NCBI GenBank assembly: GCA_023382535.1
Contig: JAHDWA010000055.1
Span: 1 to 64,000 of the forward strand
Length of the DNA: 64,000 bases
Origin: Anaerolineae bacterium
GTDB taxonomy: Bacteria; Chloroflexota; Anaerolineae; 4572-78; J111
Direction: 5' to 3'
In this document: positions 1 through 8,656 of the stretch, in pieces
How positions within the stretch are numbered: position 1 is the first letter of the stretch
How the letters are laid out: every line of letters starts with the position of its first letter
The notes under the pieces: generated by a model
What the model saw: only the letters and a program-made list of their open reading frames with translations
What the model was told of the DNA's origin: nothing
Databases searched by the model: none
Program-made: the position numbers and the translations under genes

Positions 1-357
1 ACCTGGAGCGACCGCCAGGCCAAGGCCAACTTTGCCCCGGTGGACCGTCAGGATATTTTGACCCGCCTCAGTGACCTGCCCATCCACACCTGGAATTACA
101 AAACGCAAGATTCCTCTATTCGCCACATGGGGCCAACCGCCCAGGATTTTCGGGCTGCTTTCGGCCTGGGCGAGGACGAGCGCCACATCAACACGGTAGA
201 TGCCGACGGCGTGGCTCTGGCCGCCGTCCAGGAATTGCACCGGCTGGCCCACGCACAAGCAGCACAGCTTGCTGCCCAACAGGAACGGATTGCCGCGTTA
301 GAGGCCAGGCTGGCGGCGTTAGAGGCGTTAATTGAAGCCCAAGGAGGAGGGAAATGA
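1..357 (+). CDS. Tail-fibre / S74-type intramolecular chaperone domain protein (5' end outside window)
   Basis: The reading frame is open to the left edge, so only the last 118 codons are present. The piece has the layout of a peptidase S74 / tail-fibre C-terminal chaperone domain: a W-x-Y-K stretch (WNYK), then IRHMGPTAQDF, a FGLG-E-x-x-x-I segment and a DADGVAL-x-A-x-x-x-L segment. It ends in a heptad-rich coiled coil (ERIAALEARLAALEAL). In this family the domain trimerises, helps fold an upstream beta-structured stalk and is often self-cleaved. The stop codon overlaps the start of the next gene (ATGA), so the two are probably translationally coupled. What the missing N-terminal part does cannot be seen. 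Confidence 0.8.
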   Translation, partial: TWSDRQAKANFAPVDRQDILTRLSDLPIHTWNYKTQDSSIRHMGPTAQDFRAAFGLGEDERHINTVDADGVALAAVQELHRLAHAQAAQLAAQQERIAALEARLAALEALIEAQGGGK

Positions 358-3300
358 CCTATCGCATCTGGCTGTTAGGCGCTCTGCGCGTCGAGGGCGC
401 CAGCGGAGATATTCATCTGCGCGGCCGTAAAACCCAAAATCTCCTGGCCTTTCTGCTGCTTCACCCCGATATTCCGTACACCCGCGAGTTCCTGGCTGAC
501 CTGCTCTGGCCGGATGCCCCGCCTGACCGCGTGCGCCGCAACTTCTCAGATACGCTCTACCGTCTGCGACAGGCGCTTGGTGGGGATTGGTTACAGGTTG
601 AGTTAGATCAAGTGTCGCTGAAACCTTCGGCTAACCTGTGGGTAGATGTCTGGGAATTTGAACAATTGCTCAAAGCCGATGATGCGGCGGCCCTGGCCCA
701 AGCCATTGGCCTCTATTCTGGCGATTTACTGCCGGAGATTTATGACGATTGGATTCTGTCCCGGCGAGTCAATCTGCACGAGCAGTACGTCACCGCTCTG
801 GAAAAACTGGTTGAGTTTCAGCAAGACCAATCCAATCTGCCCCAGGCCCTCCACTACGCCCGGCGCTTGATCACTGTCGAACCACTGCGCGAACACAATC
901 ACCAAACCTACCTCCGTCTACTCGGACGTTTGCGTCATCGCAATGAAGCGCTGGCGCATTATGATCATCTGCACGATTTTCTGCACAGAGAATTGAGGAT
1001 TGACCCCATGCCGGAGACCCAGGCCATCATCGCGGCTATCCGGCAAGAGTTAACCCTGCCTGACTTGACGCTTTCTCCAACCGAACGCACTCCCTTTGTG
1101 GGGCGAACGCGAGAGCGAACCATCTTGTTAGAGGCTACCGAAGCGGCTGTGGCCGGGCATGGCGGCCTGATTGCGGTTGAGGGTGAAGCGGGCATTGGCA
1201 AAAGCCGTCTGATACGCGAGGTCATCGCTGGGATGCACTGGCGGGGTGTGGTCGTACTGACCGGCAGCACCACCGAGCAGCCAGCCGCCTACCCTCTCTT
1301 GCCCCTGGCCGAGGCGCTAACTGAAGCCCTGACCGGCGTCCGGGCGGCCCAGGTAGAAGCGCTTATACCGGCCCAAACGTTAGCCCGGCTGGCCTCCCTT
1401 TATAAACCGTGGCGCTCACAGGCTGAATTACCCGATTTACCCCCGCTGCAGGCCCGTTTACTTTTTCACCAGGCACTGATCCAATTATTTCAAGTACTGG
1501 CCAGCTTCAAGCCGCATATCCTGATCCTGGATGATCTTCACTGGGCCGACCCCGCCTTGTGGACCGCCCTTGAGGCGTTGGTTCCTGTTTTGGCCCAGCA
1601 GCGCCTGCTTCTAATCCTGGCTTACCGCCGCCCTGAGATTGAGCGCAATGCCGGTTGGGAAACTCTACAACACTGGGAGCGGGAAAGCGCCATGCAGGTA
1701 ATGACCTTAAAACCGCTGACCGAAGCAGAAACTGCCCAAATGTTGCCGTCCGAATTACAGTCTGAAATCCCCCAGGTTCTGGCCAGTACTGGCGGCAACC
1801 CCTTTTTTATTACCGAAATACTGGTCACCATGGCCGAGGGACGCGCCCTTCACGACAGCACCGTCTTGACCCGAGCCGAAAGACTGCCAAAAACAACATT
1901 CCAGGCCCTGGAAGCGGCTGCCGTGCTGGGTTCAGAGGTCCCCTATCAACTCTGGGCGGCGATCACCGGCCTGCCTCCTCATTTTTTGGCCGAAGCCAGT
2001 GAACAACTGGAGGCCCATTATTTTCTCCAACCCAGCAAATCCGGCTACACTTTCAGCCACGACCTGATTCATACGGCCATCTATAAGCATATCAAACCGA
2101 GCCGCCAGCGGCAGCTTCACCGGCAGGCAGCCGACACCTTGGCTCAATTTGAGGCGAATAATCTCCGCGCCCGCGCTTTTCACCTTGACCGGGCCAAGGC
2201 TCACCCTGAAGCGGCAATATTGTATCGCCAGGCCGGAGAACAAGAGCTGGCCCGATTTGCTTTCAAGGAAGCGCAGGCAGCCTTTGATCGCGCATTAATT
2301 TTGATGCCGCTTACGCCGGCCCAAGAACGGATTGAAACCTTATTGGCATTGGCCCGAGTCTGCGATGTGACCGGCGACCGGACCCGCCAGGGAACCGCCC
2401 TGGCAGAGGCACTGCAAGCGGCGCGCCAGCTAGCCAATAAAACCTTAGTTACCCAGGCACTCTTGTTATCAGGCCAGGCCGCTGCCCAAACCGGACAGGT
2501 TGAGGCCGCCACAGCCCAGCTTACTGAAGCGTTGACGTTGGCTAAACAACTGAACAATGAGACACAGCAACTGGAAACCTCCTTTCTCCTGGGCGACCTC
2601 GCTGCCCGGCGCGGCCAGTTTGATGAGGCCAGGGTTCACTTTGAGACGACCCTCAGCCAAGCTCAAAAGATAGGCAACCGGCAGCACGAAGCGAATGCAT
2701 TGAGGGGTCTGGGCATTGTGGCCCGGCAGACAGGCCAAATCGAACAGGCGCTTGACTGGTTTGAACAAACCCTGGCCGTGTACCGGCAAATAAACGACCG
2801 CTTCGGCGCTTCGGTTATCCAGGCCAACCTCCTGGGCGGGTATTACTATCTGGGTGCCTGGGATCGCCTGTTGGCCCTGGCCGACGAGGCCCTGGCCGTG
2901 AAAGAGGCGCTGGGAGACCGGCTGGGGGCGGCAGTTGTCTATCAAACTCAGGGGTTGGCGGCTTATGCCCTGGGCGATTTTGGCCGAGCGCGGTCTCTGC
3001 TGGAGCAGGCTGTGCACGAGTGCGAAGCCAGCAGAGATCGGCGCACTGCCGGGTTAACTTATAACGTCTTGGGATTGGTAGCCGAAGGCGAAGGTAACCT
3101 GACCGGAGCCAAACAGCATTATGAAACTGCCCTGGCTGTCGCTGCGGAGATTAAAGCCGAAACTGAAGCGGCTTATGCCCAACACGACCTGGGCGCCTTA
3201 TATCTCCACCTGAAGGAGTCTGGCAAGGCTGCCCCTTTACTTGAAGCCGCTCGACACACCTGGACCAAACAGCAGAATGAGTTACTCCGGCTTAAGAGCG

Positions 3301-4010
3301 AAGCCTATCTGGGGCTGGCCCGGCTCTCTCTGGGGGAACATGCGGCAGCCGAAGCCTTGGCCCAAGCAGGCTGGAACGCCTTTCAACATGGTCTGCCCCA
3401 TGGAGAGCAGCCACAAGCCTGGCTCTGGACGCTCTCGCGTTTGTGCAATACTTTGCAGCACCCGGAACAGGCCGACCAACTGCTCCACGCGGCTTACGAC
3501 GAATTGCAGCGCCAGGCCGGGGTCATTGCCGATGCCGCCATGCGCCACAGCTTCCTGGAGCGCGTGCCCTTAAACCAAACCATCGTGGCTGCCTATGACC
3601 GGCTGACTCACGCGGCGCGTTACCTGACGGTTACCCTGGCTCGCCTGGATGCGCCGCTAGGCCGACCATTGACCGCGGCCGAAACAGTCACCATCCGCTG
3701 GACGATCAACGGACCGGAGGATGAAGCCATCGCCAACAAATCGGCCCGGCGGCGCTATCGCCTGCAACGTTTGTTGGAGGAGGCAGCCGCCCAGGGTGCG
3801 ACTCCCACCGATGAGGATTTGGCCCAGGCCCTCGGCGTTAGCCGGCGCACCATCCTGCGCGATGTAGAAATCCTGGCCGAGTCTGGCCTCACCTTCTCCA
3901 CTCGCCGCCGGGCCAAGCGCCCCATATCCTTGCCCCCGTTTTGCCTCAATTTTGTCACAATAGTGGCCCTCCACAGCTTCGATCCGCTCACTTATTTTTT
4001 GTCACAATAG
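354..4010 (+). CDS. SARP/BTAD-family STAND ATPase regulator with TPRs and a C-terminal HTH (SARP regulator 1)
   Basis: A 1218-aa regulator. Residues 1-95 form an OmpR-like winged helix (typical RGRKTQNLLAFLLLHP segment) and about 97-235 the BTAD helical domain. An AAA_16/STAND NTPase follows, with Walker A GEAGIGKS near residue 276 and Walker B ILILDDLHWAD near 388. TPR-like repeats run from about 620 to 1060. Unlike the other three SARP proteins here it ends in an extra helix-turn-helix (about 1130-1185, LAQALGVSRRTILRDVEIL). The start has a strong ribosome site (AGGAGGAGGG) and overlaps the stop of the preceding gene. The last 25 or so residues are encoded across a duplicated 15-bp repeat and look unlike a domain, so the native end may lie earlier. 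Role: signal-responsive transcription activator; target and signal unknown. Confidence 0.93.
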   Translation: MTYRIWLLGALRVEGASGDIHLRGRKTQNLLAFLLLHPDIPYTREFLADLLWPDAPPDRVRRNFSDTLYRLRQALGGDWLQVELDQVSLKPSANLWVDVWEFEQLLKADDAAALAQAIGLYSGDLLPEIYDDWILSRRVNLHEQYVTALEKLVEFQQDQSNLPQALHYARRLITVEPLREHNHQTYLRLLGRLRHRNEALAHYDHLHDFLHRELRIDPMPETQAIIAAIRQELTLPDLTLSPTERTPFVGRTRERTILLEATEAAVAGHGGLIAVEGEAGIGKSRLIREVIAGMHWRGVVVLTGSTTEQPAAYPLLPLAEALTEALTGVRAAQVEALIPAQTLARLASLYKPWRSQAELPDLPPLQARLLFHQALIQLFQVLASFKPHILILDDLHWADPALWTALEALVPVLAQQRLLLILAYRRPEIERNAGWETLQHWERESAMQVMTLKPLTEAETAQMLPSELQSEIPQVLASTGGNPFFITEILVTMAEGRALHDSTVLTRAERLPKTTFQALEAAAVLGSEVPYQLWAAITGLPPHFLAEASEQLEAHYFLQPSKSGYTFSHDLIHTAIYKHIKPSRQRQLHRQAADTLAQFEANNLRARAFHLDRAKAHPEAAILYRQAGEQELARFAFKEAQAAFDRALILMPLTPAQERIETLLALARVCDVTGDRTRQGTALAEALQAARQLANKTLVTQALLLSGQAAAQTGQVEAATAQLTEALTLAKQLNNETQQLETSFLLGDLAARRGQFDEARVHFETTLSQAQKIGNRQHEANALRGLGIVARQTGQIEQALDWFEQTLAVYRQINDRFGASVIQANLLGGYYYLGAWDRLLALADEALAVKEALGDRLGAAVVYQTQGLAAYALGDFGRARSLLEQAVHECEASRDRRTAGLTYNVLGLVAEGEGNLTGAKQHYETALAVAAEIKAETEAAYAQHDLGALYLHLKESGKAAPLLEAARHTWTKQQNELLRLKSEAYLGLARLSLGEHAAAEALAQAGWNAFQHGLPHGEQPQAWLWTLSRLCNTLQHPEQADQLLHAAYDELQRQAGVIADAAMRHSFLERVPLNQTIVAAYDRLTHAARYLTVTLARLDAPLGRPLTAAETVTIRWTINGPEDEAIANKSARRRYRLQRLLEEAAAQGATPTDEDLAQALGVSRRTILRDVEILAESGLTFSTRRRAKRPISLPPFCLNFVTIVALHSFDPLTYFLSQ

Positions 4011-4011
4011 T
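3950..4011 (+). repeat. Direct repeat TTTTGTCACAATAGT, two copies 47 bp apart
   Basis: Exact 15-bp copies at 3950-3964 and 3997-4011, at the 3' end of the SARP regulator 1 gene and upstream of the small-protein gene. Each contains the near-palindrome TTGTCACAA. A TACAAT hexamer at 4057-4062 could be a -10 element for the downstream genes. Candidate operator; no proof of function. Confidence 0.5.
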
Positions 4012-4121
4012 CTCTTAACCTCTCCATCCAACGATAGTTCACCGATACCTTCAGGCTACAATCGAATTACCAAGCAGGGTTGCCGATACGGCCCTGTAAT
4101 GAGAAACGCGATGAGGATTTC

Positions 4122-4343
4122 GTGGCTAGACAGCGTTTTGCCTTTGTGCTGCGGCTTTGGCTTGAAACAGAAGCAAGTGAGGTCAAAACCGGCCCGATGC
4201 TGCGTGGCTCTTTGGAATTGGTGGAGCCAAAACAACTCTATTACTTCAATTCTTTTGAACAAATCATACCGATATTGCGCAACATTACCGGCTGGGAAAA
4301 CCGACCCGATTCTAATGAGGGTGGAGAGGAGGGCGAGATGTAA
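4122..4343 (+). CDS. Small SARP-associated protein, copy 1 (73 aa)
   Basis: Unrecognised family. From a GTG at 4122 (GAGGA at 4113-4117) the product is 73 aa; a TTG at 4080 would add 14 residues. It begins with aromatic/hydrophobic FAFVLRLWLE, then has LRGSLELVEP and a hydrophobic helix (FEQIIPILRNI). The same pattern (aromatic-x-aromatic-[VL]-L-x-[LV]-W, then R-x-[SF]-L, then a C-terminal helix) recurs in the small genes at 46427 and 57022, each next to a SARP-STAND regulator. There are no cysteines, signal peptide or membrane segment. This copy lacks the TGQ turn of the other two and is the most diverged. Probably cytoplasmic; function unknown, perhaps a partner of the regulator. Confidence 0.6.
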   Translation: MARQRFAFVLRLWLETEASEVKTGPMLRGSLELVEPKQLYYFNSFEQIIPILRNITGWENRPDSNEGGEEGEM

Positions 4344-4416
4344 GAAGGGTTTGCGCCGATGGGTAAAGAGTCTATCGCTCAAATCAGCTTTTAATCATCA
4401 CAGATAAGGGGGTATT

Positions 4417-6249
4417 ATGCACTTTTTAGTAACGAGTCAAGCCAGTAAGCTAGGGATTAGTCTCTGGGGAGGAATACTTTTGGTGGGCGCAGTAATTGTG
4501 GCTTTGGTTGGGCCGGTGCGCCCGGCACTGGCCGCCGCCTGTACGGTTACACCGGGGTCCGGCACTTATCCATCCATCCAAGCGGCGATTAATGACACCA
4601 ATTGCGATCCGATCAATATCCCGGCAGGCACACACGCCGAGAATCTTACTATCGCCCGTAGTTTAACCCTTCAAGGTGCAGGAAAGACGACGACGATCAT
4701 TAACGGGGGTAACTCCAACCGAACTATAACAATTAATGCGGCCGGTATAGTGGTCTTTATGAATGATCTGCGCGTCACCGGAGGCAACGCGACTTCCGCC
4801 GCATCAAACCCCGGCTTTGGCGGCGGTACTCTGGTGGCAGGAGGAGCAACCCTGCATGGGCAGAATTTACAAGTTGATAACAACGTAGCCTCTACCGGCA
4901 GCAGTACAGGTTTTGGGGGCGGTCTGGCCGTGCGTGATGGGTCAGCCTATTTGACCAGCACCACGATTTTACAGAATGTTGCTAAGGGCGGCGGTACAGC
5001 GGTTTCCCACCAGGGGCAGGGCGGTGGGTTGTACGCGGCCGGTAATCTTGGCGCGGGCCGGGCGATCTTATCCCTGGTGAACAGCCAGGTTTCAACTAAC
5101 ACGGCTTACAACGTCGCCTCTACGGCCAGGGGAGCCGGCGGCGGACTATACGTAGGTGAAAGCGCCAATACTCAACTTAACCTGAATGGAAATAGCTGGT
5201 ATGGCAACGTTGCCCGCAGCAGTTTAGCCAATGCCGGTGACGGCGATGGGGGTGCGGTGGCGGTAGTCACCCTCAACAGTACGGCTACAGTGACCATGGC
5301 TAACGATAGTTTCAGCGGCAATACGGCGAATGCCAGCAATAATACCCTCTCCACCACCGCCGCCAGGGGGGGCGCTGTTTTTATAGACACCAACGCGGCT
5401 GTATCCGGGCATAATATCAACGCCGTGTTGGCCCATGTTAGTTTGCAGAACAATAAGGCCAAGACCGGCAGCGGCGATGCCGTGGGTCAAGGCGGCGGAC
5501 TCTACGCGGCTGAGAGCAGCCTGACCTGGCAAGGTGGCTTGCTGCAAAGCAACATTGCCGCCGTAACCGGTTCCGGTCAGGGTGGCGGGATACGGCTCTC
5601 CGGCGGACCGCTGGCAGCCAGCCGGTTAACCATTCGCGACAACGTGGTGCGGCAAAGCGGCGGCGCCGCCACTTTTTTGGAAGGCGGCGGCATCCAGGCC
5701 AGCGGTGCAGGCAGTGATCTTAATTTGACTAACAGCATCGTGGCCGGCAATACCGCCTCTGGCGGGTTGGGAGCTGGGCTGTATATTGACTACGCTGGCG
5801 TCGGCCAGAACGAGGTAGGCCGCATCACTTATGTCACCATCGCCGACGACACGCTTAACGGCGCTCAGGGCATTTATTATAGCGGCAGTGCCGGAGATAG
5901 ACTTTTCATTACCAATACGATTGTCGCCAGTCACACTACCGGTATTCATAATCAGGGCGCAACCGGCACGGTTGAAGAGAATTATTCTCTCTTCTTTGGC
6001 AACTCCAGCAACACGGTTGGCTCGGTGGTTGGCAATGTGGGTAGTTCTAGCGGCAATCCGGCTTTTGTCAACCCGGCCGGAGGAGATTACCATATCACCT
6101 CTAATTCGGCAGCCAAGGATAACGGCACCAATGCTGGCATAAGCGATGATATTGACGGCGATACCCGGCCCCAGGAGAGCGGTTTCGATATCGGGGCGGA
6201 TGAGTTTGCGGTGAAGAAAACTTACCTGCCGATCATCCAAAAGAATTGA
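4417..6249 (+). CDS. Secreted right-handed beta-helix protein (choice-of-anchor Q type)
   Basis: A 610-aa exported protein. The N-terminus carries a signal peptide with a long hydrophobic stretch (LWGGILLVGAVIVALVG) and a likely cleavage after ALA near residue 40. Residues 45-110 (YPSIQAAINDTNCD...NIPAGTHAENLTI) are the usual first turns of a pectate-lyase-like parallel beta-helix. Many Gly-Gly-Gly turns and N/T/S-rich rungs follow to about 530. The end (RPQESGFDIGADEF) matches the choice-of-anchor Q ending and is followed by KTYLPIIQKN, a tail seen on many Chloroflexota secreted proteins. No catalytic residues can be assigned; a cell-surface adhesin or polysaccharide-binding role is as likely as a lyase. 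It is the probable effector downstream of SARP regulator 1. Confidence 0.88.
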   Translation: MHFLVTSQASKLGISLWGGILLVGAVIVALVGPVRPALAAACTVTPGSGTYPSIQAAINDTNCDPINIPAGTHAENLTIARSLTLQGAGKTTTIINGGNSNRTITINAAGIVVFMNDLRVTGGNATSAASNPGFGGGTLVAGGATLHGQNLQVDNNVASTGSSTGFGGGLAVRDGSAYLTSTTILQNVAKGGGTAVSHQGQGGGLYAAGNLGAGRAILSLVNSQVSTNTAYNVASTARGAGGGLYVGESANTQLNLNGNSWYGNVARSSLANAGDGDGGAVAVVTLNSTATVTMANDSFSGNTANASNNTLSTTAARGGAVFIDTNAAVSGHNINAVLAHVSLQNNKAKTGSGDAVGQGGGLYAAESSLTWQGGLLQSNIAAVTGSGQGGGIRLSGGPLAASRLTIRDNVVRQSGGAATFLEGGGIQASGAGSDLNLTNSIVAGNTASGGLGAGLYIDYAGVGQNEVGRITYVTIADDTLNGAQGIYYSGSAGDRLFITNTIVASHTTGIHNQGATGTVEENYSLFFGNSSNTVGSVVGNVGSSSGNPAFVNPAGGDYHITSNSAAKDNGTNAGISDDIDGDTRPQESGFDIGADEFAVKKTYLPIIQKN

Positions 6250-6571
6250 TTCGACCAGGACAGGCAGAGGGCTGGCTTCTTATGAAGTGAGCCAGCCCTC
6301 TAAACCTCGTTTGTGATACTTTCTCCAAATTTCCCGTCGCTGCCTCCATTAACCACGGGTTTTCATCTTTGTCTGCCAGCAAAAGCTGATCAGCTTCCAG
6401 CCACTCGACGGTGCGGAATAATCGTTTATCGTCATCAATCAAAATGATGGGCGAGAACGTGGCCAGATCCACCCGAGCGATGGATTTCCAGCTTGAGTGT
6501 ACCTGGCCTCTAACCCGACTTTGGCCAAAAAAACCGGGCAGAAGAGCCACGCTAGGCCAGCACCAAATCAA
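6233..6571 (-). pseudogene. Possible remnant of a beta-propeller (TolB-like) protein
   Basis: A minus-strand frame of 112 codons overlaps the end of the AraC gene by 20 bp and runs through the terminator hairpin into the 3' end of the beta-helix gene. Its middle (VDLATFSPIILIDDDKRLF, then TVEWLEADQLLLADKDENPW) reads like blades of a TolB/WD-type propeller. Its two ends look like non-coding sequence. I read it as a fragment of a larger lost gene. Weak support: no start signal and no neighbour of the same kind. Confidence 0.3.
6266..6301. terminator. Perfect 12-bp hairpin after the beta-helix gene
   Basis: AGAGGGCTGGCT (6266-6277) pairs perfectly with AGCCAGCCCTCT (6290-6301) across a 12-nt loop, 16 bp after the stop codon. 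There is no clear T-run, so termination may be weak or the hairpin may act as an mRNA 3' stabiliser. Confidence 0.55.
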
Positions 6572-7586
6572 CAGCCTCTTTTTTCAGTCGCTGATTCCGG
6601 AAGTCAGAAGGGGAACAGCCCCGGTGTGATTGGAACGTCGTGGCAAAATATTGGCTCGAATTGAAGCCTGAGGCAAAGGCAACCTGGGTAATGCTCATGC
6701 CGGCGTATTCAACCAGGAGCCGGGCAGCCAGGTCCAAACGACAGTGAATTAGATATTCCACAGGTGTCATATTCGTGAGCTGCTTGCAGTAGCTGGAGAA
6801 CTGGCTGCGCGACAGGCCGCATTGTCCGGCCATTGCCCCTAAATCCCAATCAGAAGCGGCGTGCTCCGGCAGGGCAGCCAGGAACATTTCGACAGCCCGC
6901 TGGGAGGTTGGCAAACGGCTGTCGAGCGGAATTTGTTTTTGTTGCAGCATCTCCAGCACGGTAATGACCAGCTCGTTGATGTACAATTTTAATTTGGTTT
7001 CACTGTTCTCCAGCTCATGGCTTTCCAACAGTTCGGCCAGGCGGGTGAAACAGCGGGCAATTTCCTCATTGGCCGGCCAGACCGGCTGTTCGTTGTGACT
7101 TAACAGGCGGGTCAACTGCTTCAAGTCGCTGCGCGAGCAGACCAGCCAGTCGGGCCAGCGCCACCTCTGGTTGGGCCGGCGCACGTTGACATCCAGGATC
7201 AGCCAGTAGAGCCGGCTGGCCCCGACCTGCGGGTTCCCCACCCGGTGGAACTGCCAGGGCCGGGTGATGGTCAGGTCGCCTTTTTTGAGCAGCCAACTTT
7301 TGCCGTCAACCTCAAAGCCGGTCTTACCCCGGGCCAGGTAGGTGAACTCGATCCCCTCGTTGCAGTGCAAATCTAATCCCCAGGATTGAGGACGCGGAGC
7401 ATCCCAAATCCCAATCGAACGCACCTCCGGCAGGGTGGTTGGCGGCAGGCGCAAACCGGGATAGCTTCCCCGCGACCAGGCGTGCAAGTAAACCTCGCCT
7501 CGCTGGGCGGCGGCTTTCAGCGGCTCGCACGTGTCCGCATAATAGACCTTGTCTTTATCCTGAAAAATAACCGGTAGATCAGCCAT
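6552..7586 (-). CDS. AraC-family transcriptional regulator with cupin sensor domain
   Basis: A 344-aa regulator. Residues about 50-140 form an AraC-type cupin ligand domain (GIEFTYLARGKTGFEVDGK, then KKGDLTITRPWQFHRVG). Residues about 240-335 hold the paired HTH DNA-binding domain (AGQCGLSRSQFSSYCKQ, then SITQVAFASGFNSSQYFATTF, then GCSPSDFR). It is divergent from the alpha/beta hydrolase at 7698 with 111 bp between them. That gap holds TTTGATTTTGA (near 7621) and TCAAAATTA (near 7674) in opposite orientation, a possible operator. By the usual habit of the family it would control itself and the hydrolase/isomerase pair; the ligand is probably a sugar or related carbon source. Confidence 0.92.
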   Translation of the reverse strand: MADLPVIFQDKDKVYYADTCEPLKAAAQRGEVYLHAWSRGSYPGLRLPPTTLPEVRSIGIWDAPRPQSWGLDLHCNEGIEFTYLARGKTGFEVDGKSWLLKKGDLTITRPWQFHRVGNPQVGASRLYWLILDVNVRRPNQRWRWPDWLVCSRSDLKQLTRLLSHNEQPVWPANEEIARCFTRLAELLESHELENSETKLKLYINELVITVLEMLQQKQIPLDSRLPTSQRAVEMFLAALPEHAASDWDLGAMAGQCGLSRSQFSSYCKQLTNMTPVEYLIHCRLDLAARLLVEYAGMSITQVAFASGFNSSQYFATTFQSHRGCSPSDFRNQRLKKEAVDLVLA

Positions 7587-7697
7587 AGCTTTTGCCTCAA
7601 TGTTTAAAATTTACCAATCTTTGATTTTGAAAGACTCTAGGCAGGTTTTGAGATATAGTCAAATTGACCAAGATCAAAATTAAGGGGAAGAGAAGAG

Positions 7698-8630
7698 ATG
7701 TTTTTGAAAAGAGATCTCACAATAGTTTTAGCCGGGCTGTTGGGTGGGCTGCTCCTAGTCAGTCTATTCGGCGGATGCGGTACTTCTACGCTTACCCCGA
7801 CGTACCAGGACATTGCCTATGCCAGCACCTCCAGCACCCAAAAGCTAGATTTATACCTGCCACCGGGCGATGGGCCGTTCCCGGTTGTTATTAATATTCA
7901 TGGCGGCGGCTTCAAGCTGGGCGATAAGAGCATGGTAGACCAAGTCCTGGGGAAAAGTTTGTTGAATGAGGGGTACGCCATCGCCAGCATTGACTATCGC
8001 TTGTCTGGAGAAGCGCAGTTCCCGGCGGCAGTCCTCGATGCCAAAGCAGCCGTCCGGTTTTTGCGGACCAATGCCGCCCAATACAAACTGAATCCCGACA
8101 AAATCGCGGCGTTTGGGCAGTCTGCCGGCGGAAATCTGGCCTCAATGTTAGGCACAACAGGGGATGTGGCGGAATTTGATGACCCCAATCTCGGCAACAC
8201 CGGCGTGTCGAGCCGGATCCAGGCGGTCATTAATTGGTTTGGACCTAACGATTTTGGGCAGATGGATGCCCAGGCCAAAACGCAGGTCTGTTCGGCCAGC
8301 GACCAGACGCATAACAAAGCCGATTCCTTCGAGTCGCTGTATTTGGGGGCAGCGGTCCCCACCGTTCCAGAGCTGGTCAAGCAAGCCAACCCGATCACTT
8401 ACATCAGCCAGGATGATCCGCCCTTTCTGATCCAGAAAGGAGATCAGGACTGCACTGTGCCGGTTGAAAATACGAAAATGCTGGCCGATGCCCTCCAAGC
8501 GGCCGGGCTAGATGTGCAATACGACCTACTCAAGGGAGTTGGTCACGGGGACGGCTGGTTCACAACCGTCTTCCAGAGCGACGGCAACATCCAAACCGTG
8601 CTCAACTTTCTAAGCACTAAACTAAAATAA
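7698..8630 (+). CDS. Exported alpha/beta hydrolase (BD-FAE / carboxylesterase type)
   Basis: A 310-aa protein. A hydrophobic N-terminal segment (IVLAGLLGGLLLVSLFGGC) ends in Cys, a marginal lipobox, so it may be a lipoprotein. The fold signature is complete: oxyanion motif HGGGF near residue 67, nucleophile elbow GQSAGG near 139, acid in GDQDCTVP near 254 and His in GVGHGDGW near 282. Family members cleave ester bonds of acylated sugars or short-chain esters. The gene is divergent from the AraC regulator and followed 26 bp later by a sugar isomerase, which fits a carbohydrate-use locus. The start ATG has a purine-rich AGGGGAAGAGAAGAG upstream. Confidence 0.9.
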   Translation: MFLKRDLTIVLAGLLGGLLLVSLFGGCGTSTLTPTYQDIAYASTSSTQKLDLYLPPGDGPFPVVINIHGGGFKLGDKSMVDQVLGKSLLNEGYAIASIDYRLSGEAQFPAAVLDAKAAVRFLRTNAAQYKLNPDKIAAFGQSAGGNLASMLGTTGDVAEFDDPNLGNTGVSSRIQAVINWFGPNDFGQMDAQAKTQVCSASDQTHNKADSFESLYLGAAVPTVPELVKQANPITYISQDDPPFLIQKGDQDCTVPVENTKMLADALQAAGLDVQYDLLKGVGHGDGWFTTVFQSDGNIQTVLNFLSTKLK

Positions 8631-8656
8631 ATATATCGTGCAAAGGAGAAACTAAA

